A stretch of 64,000 bases of DNA from Pseudomonas viridiflava. Its GTDB lineage: Bacteria > Pseudomonadota > Gammaproteobacteria > Pseudomonadales > Pseudomonadaceae. Every line of letters begins with the position of its first letter. Positions within the stretch are counted from its first letter, which is position 1. Under the pieces are notes generated by a model that worked only from the letters and a program-made list of their open reading frames with translations, made no database searches and was not told where the DNA came from. Where the stretch lies: contig NZ_UTHA01000221.1 in the NCBI RefSeq assembly GCF_900582195.1, forward strand, positions 62,001 through 126,000, given 5' to 3'. A program made the translations under genes and the position numbers. Below are positions 56,826-64,000 of this stretch, one piece after another.

Positions 56826-57682
56826 GGCAGTTTCCTTGCAGAGGTGGCCGGTGCAGTGGCCGGGTTCGAATTCAGGGTCGGCGTGGCGAAGTTTTCCAGC
56901 GCGCGCGCCAGGCTGGCGTTGGACAGCTCGCCCAGGTGGCTGGTCAGCAGTCGACCGTCAGGGCTATAGAACAGCGTAGTTGGCAAGGCCATGGAACCGA
57001 CGGCCTGACCCAGCCGACCACTGCGGTCGAACAGCACATTGTTGAGGCTCAGGCCCTGGGTTTCGAGAAACGTCGCCACGCTTTGCATGCTTTCGGCCTG
57101 ATTGACGAACAGGAAGGTCAGGTCCGGGCGTTGTTGCTGGGCATTCTCCAGGACTGGCATTTCGCGCCGACACGGCGGACACCAGGTCGCCCACAGATTG
57201 ATCACCAGCGGGCCGCCCTGATAATCGCTGAGCTGGATGGTTTCTCCGGCCGCGTTGCGCAAGGAGATGTCCGGCAGTCGGGTGCCTTGTTCATAGATGT
57301 TCAACGACAGCGTCGCCAACAGCCAGAACGCCACACCGCTGGCCACACCAAAACCCAGCGGACGCCGCAGACCCGGACGACGCCAGCCGCGATACAGCGC
57401 CGCGAGCAACAGCACGATCACCCCCGGCCAGGCGAGGAAACCGCCGTCACGCAAATCGATGATCTGCCACGGGTCATTGCGATAGTGCGACCAGTACAGC
57501 AGCACAAAGGCACTCCGTGCCGCGAGCATGCCTAGCAGAAACAGGCTGAACAACGCCGACTCGGGGTTATCGCCACCACGCTTGGCCACCCGCCAGCCGA
57601 CAAAGGTCGCCAGCGCCAGGGCACTGATCAGCAGCAGGTGGTTAAGCGCGATGGCAAAGGTGCCGAGGGTTAGCGTCAGCAT
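56801..57682 (-). CDS. dsbE: TlpA/DsbE-type thiol-disulfide protein fused to an Lgt-like membrane domain
   Basis: A 293-residue membrane protein. Four helices (about 7-30, 42-63, 80-97, 111-130), with a stretch resembling part of prolipoprotein diacylglyceryl transferase (ARSAFVLLYWSHYRND, DGGFLAWPGV), precede a periplasmic TlpA/ResA thioredoxin fold with CPPC (Cys168, Cys171). It starts inside the dsbD stop (TAATG). It probably receives electrons from DsbD. The symbol follows the P. aeruginosa dsbDEG naming; the membrane part differs from the single anchor of E. coli DsbE. Confidence 0.82.
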   Translation of the reverse strand: MLTLTLGTFAIALNHLLLISALALATFVGWRVAKRGGDNPESALFSLFLLGMLAARSAFVLLYWSHYRNDPWQIIDLRDGGFLAWPGVIVLLLAALYRGWRRPGLRRPLGFGVASGVAFWLLATLSLNIYEQGTRLPDISLRNAAGETIQLSDYQGGPLVINLWATWCPPCRREMPVLENAQQQRPDLTFLFVNQAESMQSVATFLETQGLSLNNVLFDRSGRLGQAVGSMALPTTLFYSPDGRLLTSHLGELSNASLARALENFATPTLNSNPATAPATSARKLPCPASATC

Positions 57683-59415
57683 TAATTGGCGTCCCGGGTG
57701 GTGGCCCAGCGTTGCAGGAACGTCTCGGCATCGACTTCACCGGTAATGCGCTGGCTGCGGCGTTCTTCGCCGTCGCTACCGATCCAGATGAACGTCGGTG
57801 GCCCCGGCACTTTATAGCGGCTGAGCAGTTCACGGCTGGCGGCATTATCGGCAGTCACATCGAGCCGCAGCAGGCGTACATCACTCAACGCCTGCATGAC
57901 CTTGTCCTTGCCGAACACCTGCTTCTCCATGACTTTGCAGGACACGCACCAGTCGGCGTAGTAATCGAGCAGCACCCACTGGCCTTGAGCCTTGGCGGCA
58001 TCGAGTTCGCGTTGCAGCGCCGCCGGTTCCTTGATCGTGATGAACGCATCGTGAGCCGATGGCGCCGCCGTACTGGCGCGGCCGGCACTGTAGACCTGCA
58101 ACGGCTGATACGGATCATCGCTGCCGCCCGCCGCACCAATCACCAGCAAACTGCCCCACAGCCCGAGTAACAGCGAGGTTGCGCCGAACAACTGGGCAAC
58201 GCGGCCATAACCTTCGGACTGTTTCCAGGCGCAGAACGCGGCGATCAACAGCAGTGCGCCGCACAGGCCCAGCCACAACGAAGCGTCCAGTACCGGGCGC
58301 AACATCAACAGCGCGGTGGCAAGGAAGAGGAAACCGAACACACCTTTGAGCAGGTTCATCCAGGCGCCGGGTTTGGGCAGGAAGCGATTGCCCACGGTGA
58401 CCAGCAACAGCAACGGCACACCGATGCCAATACCCAGCGAGAACAGGATCAAGCCACCGTGCAGCGCGTTGCCGCTCTGCGCGATATATAGCAAAGCACC
58501 GGCCAGCGGCGCGGTCATGCACGGGCCGACCAGCAGACCGGACAACGCGCCGAGTACTCCGGCGCCGATCAGGCTGCCACCGCTGCGACTGCGCGATGCG
58601 TGTTCCAGGCGATCACGCAGGGCCACCGGCAATTGCAGTTCAAAGAATCCGAACATGGGCAAGGCCAACACCACGAAGATCGCGGCAAACGTGCCGAGCA
58701 GCCACGGATTCTGCAACCACGCTTGCAGGTTCGCGCCGAGCAGCGCGGCAATCACGCCCATCGCCGCATACACCAGCGCCATGCAGATCACATAACTGCC
58801 GGCCAGCGCGAATCCGCGACGCGGGGTGGCACCACTACCCACCACCATGCCGGCCAGAATCGGCAGCATCGGCAACGTGCAAGGCGTGAAGGCGAGCAAC
58901 AGACCGAGACCAAAAAACACCAGCAAGCTCCAGCCCAGCGCGCGTTGCTGCAGGCTGCTGGCCAAAGCCTGATCCGGCGCTTCAACGCTGGCCGCCACCG
59001 CCGCTTTGCCGCCCAGATCAATGACCCGGGTCTGTGGTGGATAGCACAGACCGGCATCGGCACAACCCTGATAGCTGACCTTGATCTGACCTGTGGCGGT
59101 CGCCGGGATTTTCACTTCCAGCCCTTGGCGATAGACCGGTTGTTCCCCGAAGAACTCGTCGCTGTGGGATTCGCCTTCAGGCAGTGTTGGCTGCTGTGCT
59201 GCGCTCAGTCCGTCGAATTTCAGGCGTTTCTGATACAGGTAATAACCGTCGGTGATTTGCCAGAACAGCTGGGTTTCACCGGATTCCAGACGTTCGGAGG
59301 TGAGCACGAACGCCTTGTCGACGGGCAGAAACTCGGGTTTGGTATCAAACGGATTGTTCCCGGCCTGGGCCAGGCTGGAAATCAGCAGAGCAAACAAAAG
59401 AAAAAAATGACGCAT
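57682..59415 (-). CDS. dsbD: thiol:disulfide interchange protein DsbD
   Basis: A 577-residue transmembrane electron carrier that moves reducing power from cytoplasmic thioredoxin to DsbE and DsbG. The signal peptide (MRHFFLLFALLISSLAQA) precedes an alpha domain with Cys118 and Cys124, a membrane domain with cysteines in TPCTLPMLPIL and GPCMTAPLAG, and a C-terminal thioredoxin domain with CVSC (Cys490, Cys493). All three redox pairs are present. First gene of the operon. Confidence 0.93.
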   Translation of the reverse strand: MRHFFLLFALLISSLAQAGNNPFDTKPEFLPVDKAFVLTSERLESGETQLFWQITDGYYLYQKRLKFDGLSAAQQPTLPEGESHSDEFFGEQPVYRQGLEVKIPATATGQIKVSYQGCADAGLCYPPQTRVIDLGGKAAVAASVEAPDQALASSLQQRALGWSLLVFFGLGLLLAFTPCTLPMLPILAGMVVGSGATPRRGFALAGSYVICMALVYAAMGVIAALLGANLQAWLQNPWLLGTFAAIFVVLALPMFGFFELQLPVALRDRLEHASRSRSGGSLIGAGVLGALSGLLVGPCMTAPLAGALLYIAQSGNALHGGLILFSLGIGIGVPLLLLVTVGNRFLPKPGAWMNLLKGVFGFLFLATALLMLRPVLDASLWLGLCGALLLIAAFCAWKQSEGYGRVAQLFGATSLLLGLWGSLLVIGAAGGSDDPYQPLQVYSAGRASTAAPSAHDAFITIKEPAALQRELDAAKAQGQWVLLDYYADWCVSCKVMEKQVFGKDKVMQALSDVRLLRLDVTADNAASRELLSRYKVPGPPTFIWIGSDGEERRSQRITGEVDAETFLQRWATTRDAN

Positions 59416-59463
59416 GGAGGAGCCTTGTCCCTGTGCAAGTGAGGTGCAGAATGGGCGGCGGCG

Positions 59464-59480
59464 ATTAACCGATAATTAAC
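59464..59480 (-). promoter_or_regulatory. candidate DsbR operator upstream of dsbD
   Basis: ATTAAC-N5-ATTAAC is a direct repeat with an 11-base period, the usual layout for OmpR-family regulators. It is 49-65 bases upstream of the dsbD start, in the 97-base gap that remains before the hemopexin-like gene. Confidence 0.5.
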
Positions 59481-59512
59481 CCTATGCTACAAGGCTCTCC
59501 GGTTTCGGCCAA

Positions 59513-60205
59513 TCAGCCGCGCAGCAGTCCTGGCCAGTTCTGGTCATTGATGGTTTGCGGGCCGGAGACCAGACGGTCGGACTGAATGTTGTAAGTCAGG
59601 TATTGGTTGTCGGTCAGGAAAATGTACCAGTAGCTGTCGGCGAAAGTCCGGTCATTTTGCGCTGCCGTGATGATGCGGTCCTTGTACGGTTTCAGCGCGC
59701 CAAGTTGATAATCCCCGAAAGATTTGTAAGTCAGGGTCTTTGTCTTGTAGTTAAACGATAGATAGTGACCGTCGTTGAGGATGAACCTGAACAGAAACGG
59801 GTGACCGGTGAGCTGGAACCAGGTGCCGGCGATGATCTTGTCGAAGTAGGGCAATATCGGCTTCCAGATCGAATCGGAAACTTTGTAGAAGGCATCGACC
59901 TTGTCTTTGTCCTGGTTGTATTTACACACCACGGGTGTTGTTCCCTGATAGAAGAACAACCAGGCGATATCTTCATCGGACGAGGTGTTCCAGCCGAATG
60001 AAGTGGTTGTCAGTCCGAAACGCAAGTCTTTGGCATGGGGATCAAAGCTGTCCCAGCTACCGCCGACCGGTGCGGGATAGTTGGCGGGAACCTTATTGTC
60101 ACCGAGATCGAAGCGGGAATAGGTGTCGCTGTCCTTGAAGAAAAAATAAATACGGTCAGGGCCGGAGCGCCAATCGATCGCGACGAAGTTTTTCAGATTA
60201 GGCAT
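59513..60205 (-). CDS. hemopexin-repeat-like protein
   Basis: A 230-residue protein without a signal peptide. Four similar repeats at about 6-50, 58-118, 123-175 and 176-228 each contain an aromatic strand and end near a Trp or Leu (YFFFKDSDTYSRFDLGDNKV, WLFFYQGTTPVVCKYN, FLFRFILNDGHYLSFNY, WYIFLTDNQYLTYNI). The pattern fits a four-bladed hemopexin-like propeller, as in photopexins. The ribosome site is AAGGA. G+C is low: three sampled 60-base lines gave 27, 22 and 28 G+C, against 40 in dsbD. This suggests recent transfer. The ligand is unknown. Confidence 0.7.
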   Translation of the reverse strand: MPNLKNFVAIDWRSGPDRIYFFFKDSDTYSRFDLGDNKVPANYPAPVGGSWDSFDPHAKDLRFGLTTTSFGWNTSSDEDIAWLFFYQGTTPVVCKYNQDKDKVDAFYKVSDSIWKPILPYFDKIIAGTWFQLTGHPFLFRFILNDGHYLSFNYKTKTLTYKSFGDYQLGALKPYKDRIITAAQNDRTFADSYWYIFLTDNQYLTYNIQSDRLVSGPQTINDQNWPGLLRG

Positions 60206-60443
60206 GTTTATTAAGTCCTTTTAAAGTTGTTGTTGGTTGCCAGTCGAAAACTAAATGATCGAAGGGTTATTCCATAGGGCGAAACTGTTTCTTTATTAGT
60301 GGGAAAGTTTCAGCACCGGGTGAGTCCCCGCGTCAGGTGGCGCCCCGATGTTTTTACCCGGCTTTCCGTAAACGCCGGTGACGGCCATAATTGCCGCTTA
60401 ATCCTCGCCTGCTTCACTCGCCTTTTTTATCCACGGAGCACCC

Positions 60444-61124
60444 ATGCACGTACTGGTTTGCGAAGACGATGAGCTGATTGCCAGTGGCATCGTTGCCGGC
60501 CTGACGGCTCAAGGGCTGACGGTCGAGCACGTCAATACCGCGTCGAAAGCGCGGGCGATGCTCAAAGTCGCCGAATTTGACGTGATGGTGCTCGATCTCG
60601 GCCTGCCCGACGAAGATGGCCTCAAGTTGCTGCAACAATTGCGGCAGAGCGGCCTGGAGATTCCGGTGTTGATCCTCACCGCGCGCGACTCGGTTACCGA
60701 CCGCGTTGACGGTCTGCAGGCCGGGGCTGACGATTACCTGCTCAAACCGTTCGATCTGCGTGAACTGTTTGCCCGCCTGCAAACCTTGTTGCGCCGGGTT
60801 GCCGGACGTAGCGTCAACCTGATCGAGCACGGTGCGCTGACCTACGACCCGAGCAGCCGCGAAACCACTTTGGCCGGGCAACCGGTGGATCTGTCGCGCC
60901 GCGAGCAATCGCTGTTGCAGGCGCTGCTGCACAATCGTGGCCGGGTGCTGTCCACCGAGCAGTTGAAAGACAGCGTCTACGGCTTCAACGACGAGCTGGA
61001 AAGCAACGCGCTGAACGTGCACATCCATCACCTGCGCAGCAAACTGGGCAAAGGTATCGTCGAAACCGTGCGCGGTCTGGGCTATCGCCTCGGCCCGGCC
61101 GACGGTGGAGATCAAGGCAAGTGA
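60444..61124 (+). CDS. dsbR: OmpR-family response regulator DsbR
   Basis: A 226-residue regulator. The receiver domain has the phosphoacceptor in VMVLDLGLPDEDGLKLL, and the winged-helix domain has SRREQSLLQALLHN and VHIHHLRSKLGK. It matches the P. aeruginosa two-component pair beside dsbDEG, known to induce those genes in response to copper. Its stop overlaps the start of dsbS (TGATG). Confidence 0.85.
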   Translation: MHVLVCEDDELIASGIVAGLTAQGLTVEHVNTASKARAMLKVAEFDVMVLDLGLPDEDGLKLLQQLRQSGLEIPVLILTARDSVTDRVDGLQAGADDYLLKPFDLRELFARLQTLLRRVAGRSVNLIEHGALTYDPSSRETTLAGQPVDLSRREQSLLQALLHNRGRVLSTEQLKDSVYGFNDELESNALNVHIHHLRSKLGKGIVETVRGLGYRLGPADGGDQGK

Positions 61125-62446
61125 TGAGTCTGCGCCTGCGCCTGAGCCTGACCCTCGGCGCTGCATTTGCACTGATCTGGGCGCTGGCGGCGGCCTGGAT
61201 GCTCAGTGACCTGCGCAATCAGATGATGTTCTCCCTCGACCAGCGTCTGGTGGCGTCGGCGCGCATGGTTGCCGGGCTGCTGGAGCAGTTGCCGACACTG
61301 CCGAGCAAAGGCGAGGGCACGCATTTCAGTGCCGAACAGCTGAATATCCCCGGTGGCATGGCCTGTCAGGTCAGTTCCTTGCGCGGGGAAATTCTCGCGC
61401 GCAGCCACAACAATCCCGAACAAGCGCTGGAAGCCGAAAAAATGGGCTTCCATGACCAGATGATCGACGGCGCGCCGTGGCGCAGCTTCACCTTGGCCCG
61501 GGGCGATGTGCGCATTACCACCGCGGACCGGCAGATCGAGCGCGAAGCCCTGAACATGTCGATCCTGCTGGCGGCCTCAGTGCCGGTGGGCGTGGCGCTG
61601 CTCGGCTGCCTGTGCCTGTTGTGGCTGGGCATCGGTCAGGGTCTGGCGCCGCTCAATCGTCTGCGTGAAGCGCTGATGCGGCGCAATGCCGACTCCCTTG
61701 AGCCGTTGCAGATCCAGACCTTTCCCAGCGAATTGAAGCCGTTGCTCGAAACCCAGAACCAGTTGTTCCAGCGTATCGGCAAGACCATCGAGCGCGAGCG
61801 ACGCCTGACCGGTGACGCGGCGCATGAATTGCGCAGTCCACTGACGGCGATCAAGACTCACCTGCAAGTCGCACGCATGACCGATGGCAGCGCCCGTGAT
61901 CAGTCGCTGGCACGGGCCGAGGAGGGTGCCGACCGTCTGCATCGCACCCTCGAACAGTTGCTGTTGCTGGCGCGGGTCGAGGGCAGTCTGTCGTTCGACG
62001 ACGGTTCGCAATGCAGCGCCGAGCAAGTGGCGCGCCTGGCCATTCAGGACGCCACGGGGGGCGAGCGCTTGCGCATCAAACTGCAACTGCCGGCTGAGCT
62101 TTCCGCTGCAGCGCTGCAGATGCCGGCCGTGCTGTCGATTGCGGCGCTGCGCAATCTGCTCGACAACGCCCTGCGGCATACCCCCGAGGACTGTGCGGTC
62201 GAGCTGAGTCTGGAAACCATTGGCAACCGCGTACGGTTTGTCGTGCGTGACCATGGCCCGGGGATCGCGCCGGATGATCTGCAACACCTGACGCAACGCT
62301 TCTGGCGCAACGGTCAAAGCACCGGTTGCGGCCTCGGTCTGGCGATTGTCCAAGCGATCGTTCAGCGTTGCGACTGTGCCCTGCATTTCGACAGCCGCCC
62401 GGATGGCCTGCGGGTCGAGCTGACCATGCCGCTGCAACCTGTCTGA
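61124..62446 (+). CDS. dsbS: sensor histidine kinase DsbS
   Basis: A 440-residue membrane kinase. Two helices (about 9-27 and 147-169) bracket a periplasmic domain with one cysteine, Cys81, in PGGMACQVSS (Cys82 if the GTG at 61121 is used). In the P. aeruginosa homologue a cysteine at this place is thought to bind Cu(I). HisKA with DAAHELRSPLTAIKTH and HATPase with LRNLLDNALRHTP and GCGLGLAI are intact. The ATG at 61124 overlaps the dsbR stop. Confidence 0.85.
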   Translation: MSLRLRLSLTLGAAFALIWALAAAWMLSDLRNQMMFSLDQRLVASARMVAGLLEQLPTLPSKGEGTHFSAEQLNIPGGMACQVSSLRGEILARSHNNPEQALEAEKMGFHDQMIDGAPWRSFTLARGDVRITTADRQIEREALNMSILLAASVPVGVALLGCLCLLWLGIGQGLAPLNRLREALMRRNADSLEPLQIQTFPSELKPLLETQNQLFQRIGKTIERERRLTGDAAHELRSPLTAIKTHLQVARMTDGSARDQSLARAEEGADRLHRTLEQLLLLARVEGSLSFDDGSQCSAEQVARLAIQDATGGERLRIKLQLPAELSAAALQMPAVLSIAALRNLLDNALRHTPEDCAVELSLETIGNRVRFVVRDHGPGIAPDDLQHLTQRFWRNGQSTGCGLGLAIVQAIVQRCDCALHFDSRPDGLRVELTMPLQPV

Positions 62447-62460
62447 CCTCACCGCAAATC

Positions 62461-62556
62461 CCCTGTGGGAGCGAGCCTGCTCGCGAAGACGGCAGCACAC
62501 TCTGCATTGATGTGGCTGCCAAACCGTTTTCGCGAGCAGGCTCGCTCCCACAGGGG
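62461..62556. repeat. REPIN with reversed arm order after dsbS
   Basis: The left arm is CTGTGGGAGCGAGCCTGCTC plus GCGAA and the right arm its inverse to 62556. Unlike the other pairs here, the GCGAA ends face inward and the GTGGGAG ends outward. The 39-base spacer is longer than in the others. Confidence 0.85.
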
Positions 62557-62661
62557 AAGTTGTTGCGGCACATCAAATGTAACTTCTCGACATTCGCTAT
62601 CCGGCCGGGGCGAGGGTAAGGTCAGCCCAGCTTTGACTCAATGGATTGAGGGAACTGCGCC

Positions 62662-63147
62662 ATGGAAGCATCCATCTGTATTCGTCCGGCCAAACTGGCC
62701 GACGCCGGCATCATCAGCCGCATTATCGAACGTTCAATCCGCATCGGTTGTGCACTCGATCACCGTAACGATCCGCCGCTCGTCAGCAGATGGATCGGCC
62801 AGCAATCGGCCGACTTCATCAGTGCGCGGCTCGCCGACCCGCTGTTCTACCTGTGTATCGCCTTGCTTGAGGACAAACCGGTCGGTGTCGGCATGGCTCA
62901 GGCCAGTGGCGACATTCTGCTCTGTCATGTCCAGCCGGAGTCCTTTCGGCGCGGCGTCGGGCGGGCGCTGATGGAGGATCTGGAGGGCTGGTTGCGAGTT
63001 CGCGGAATTCCTCACGCTGACCTCAACAGCACGCGCACCGGACACGCTTTCTATCGTCGTCTGGGTTACCGCGACTCAGCGCTGCCCCTCAACGACCAAG
63101 GCTTGCAGACCCTGCCCATGCGCAAGCTGTTGGCATCGCCGGTCTGA
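62662..63147 (+). CDS. GNAT-family N-acetyltransferase
   Basis: A 161-residue acetyltransferase. The acetyl-CoA loop is in FRRGVGRALMEDLEGWL, and LNSTRTGHAFYRRLGYRDS closes the fold. No substrate can be assigned. It is upstream of pvdH but separated from it by a PvdS-type promoter, and it has no such promoter itself, so a pyoverdine role is not implied. Confidence 0.85.
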   Translation: MEASICIRPAKLADAGIISRIIERSIRIGCALDHRNDPPLVSRWIGQQSADFISARLADPLFYLCIALLEDKPVGVGMAQASGDILLCHVQPESFRRGVGRALMEDLEGWLRVRGIPHADLNSTRTGHAFYRRLGYRDSALPLNDQGLQTLPMRKLLASPV

Positions 63148-63163
63148 CAATTCGATCACGGGC

Positions 63164-63187
63164 TAAATCCTCGGGCCCCTGAAGCGT
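63164..63187 (+). promoter_or_regulatory. PvdS-dependent promoter of pvdH
   Basis: TAAAT at 63164-63168 and CGT at 63185-63187 are exactly 16 bases apart in the context GGCTAAATCC, the classical iron-starvation box. It lies 103 bases before the pvdH ATG. Confidence 0.85.
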
Positions 63188-63289
63188 TTCCAGAACAGGA
63201 AAACCTGCAAGTGCGCCCCGTGACCGGAATGCGCACCTGTCCGGTGTGCTGTTTTGGTCACTATTCATAGCCAATTGAGGGGTCGAGAG

Positions 63290-64000
63290 ATGTCAGTCGC
63301 CACCAGCCTTATCGAAGAGTCGTCGGCCCGGGTTAGCTCGGCCCCGGCCGAAACGTTGTACCAGTTCAACGAGTCGCCATTGCTGGCGCGTCAGGCCCGG
63401 CAGGAATCCAACGCACGCAGTTATCCACGACGTATTCCACTGGCCTTGAAACGCGCCAAAGGCCTGTATGTCGAAGACGTTGAAGGCCGCACCTTCATTG
63501 ACTGCCTGGCCGGTGCCGGCACGCTCGCGCTGGGGCATAACCACCCGGTGGTGATCGAAGCGATCCAGCAGGTGCTGGCCGATGAATTGCCGCTACACAC
63601 CCTCGACCTGACCACGCCGGTCAAGGATCAGTTCGTCCAGGATCTGTTTGGTCTGTTGCCATCGGCCCTGGCGGCTGAGGCGAAGATCCAGTTCTGCGGC
63701 CCCACCGGTACCGATGCTGTGGAGGCGGCGCTGAAGCTGGTGCGCACGGCGACCGGACGCAGCACCGTGCTGTCGTTCTCCGGCGGTTATCACGGCATGA
63801 GCCAAGGCGCGCTGAGCCTGATGGGCAGCCTGGGGCCGAAAAAACCGTTGGGCGCGCTGCTCAGCAGTGGCGTGCAGTTCATGCCGTTCCCGTATGACTA
63901 CCGCTGCCCGTTCGGCCTTGGTGGCGCCGCCGGCGTGAAGGCTAATCTGAGTTATCTGGAGAATCTGCTCAACGATCCCGAAGCCGGCGTGCAACTGCCA
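63290..64000 (+). CDS. pvdH: L-2,4-diaminobutyrate:2-oxoglutarate aminotransferase PvdH, 5' part
   Basis: The first 237 residues of a class-III PLP aminotransferase; the rest is beyond the window. It starts at the ATG at 63290 (MSVATSLIEESSARVSS) with GAGGGGTCGAGAG upstream. Family motifs are YPRRIPLALKRAKGLYVEDV, AGAGTLALGHNHP, CGPTGTDAVEAALKLVRTAT and SFSGGYHGMSQGALSLMG. It converts aspartate semialdehyde to diaminobutyrate, the residue loaded by the third amino-acid module of PvdL. The PLP lysine is not in the visible part. Confidence 0.92.
   Translation, partial: MSVATSLIEESSARVSSAPAETLYQFNESPLLARQARQESNARSYPRRIPLALKRAKGLYVEDVEGRTFIDCLAGAGTLALGHNHPVVIEAIQQVLADELPLHTLDLTTPVKDQFVQDLFGLLPSALAAEAKIQFCGPTGTDAVEAALKLVRTATGRSTVLSFSGGYHGMSQGALSLMGSLGPKKPLGALLSSGVQFMPFPYDYRCPFGLGGAAGVKANLSYLENLLNDPEAGVQLP

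Noticed and set aside
60260-60290. TAAAT upstream of the hemopexin-like gene as an iron-starvation box
   Set aside because: It is on the opposite strand from the gene and no CGT lies 16 bases downstream.

Overview
The window is chromosomal DNA of a Pseudomonas of the P. fluorescens group. The evidence is high-GC coding DNA, the pyoverdine genes pvdS, pvdL and pvdH, an acyclic-terpene (atu) catabolic operon, a DsbRS/DsbDEG-type redox locus, and several REPIN-type palindromic repeat pairs of the GTGGGAGC...GCTCGCGAA kind. No rRNA, tRNA, CRISPR array, prophage or complete insertion sequence was seen.

Layout. 1-10.3 kb is a signalling block: a truncated SagS-like hybrid kinase, a DUF815 ATPase with free-methionine-R-sulfoxide reductase (msrC), a membrane HD-GYP c-di-GMP phosphodiesterase, and a BvgAS-like phosphorelay pair. 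10.6-18 kb holds a dGTPase, an EAL-YkuI_C phosphodiesterase, a yqjD/yqjE/yqjK-like operon, an ammonium transporter with a candidate sigma-54 promoter, a KefB-type antiporter and a small glutaredoxin. 18-24 kb holds a small gene behind a near-ideal LexA box, an RluA-type pseudouridine synthase, a small lipoprotein, molybdenum cofactor genes (mobA diverging from moaB-moeA) and a YegS-type lipid kinase. 23.8-29.7 kb holds a NarL-type two-component pair, a degenerate Hpt-like protein diverging from cheV (candidate FliA promoter), a MOSC protein, ppnP and an exonuclease. 29.7-38.9 kb is the atuABCDEF operon with divergent atuR and a striking double operator. 39-55 kb is pyoverdine: a hydroxyornithine acetyltransferase (pvdY-like), pvdS and the 13-kb NRPS gene pvdL. 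55-62.5 kb holds an alpha/beta hydrolase, the dsbD-dsbE-dsbG operon and its dsbRS regulators, with a low-GC hemopexin-like gene set between them. The window ends with an acetyltransferase and the 5' part of pvdH.

How the genes work together. PvdS is the iron-starvation sigma factor, and its own gene has a Fur-box-like element upstream. TAAAT/TAATT-N16-CGT promoters precede pvdY, pvdL and pvdH, so PvdS should switch on all three. PvdH makes L-2,4-diaminobutyrate, the residue that the last PvdL adenylation domain is predicted to load. AtuR should repress atuA-F until a terpenoid acyl-CoA appears. DsbRS should control dsbDEG through a direct repeat found upstream of dsbD. The most unusual parts are the hemopexin-repeat gene in the dsb locus, the SOS-linked small gene, and the REPINs, one of which lies inside the atu operon and one of which has reversed arms.
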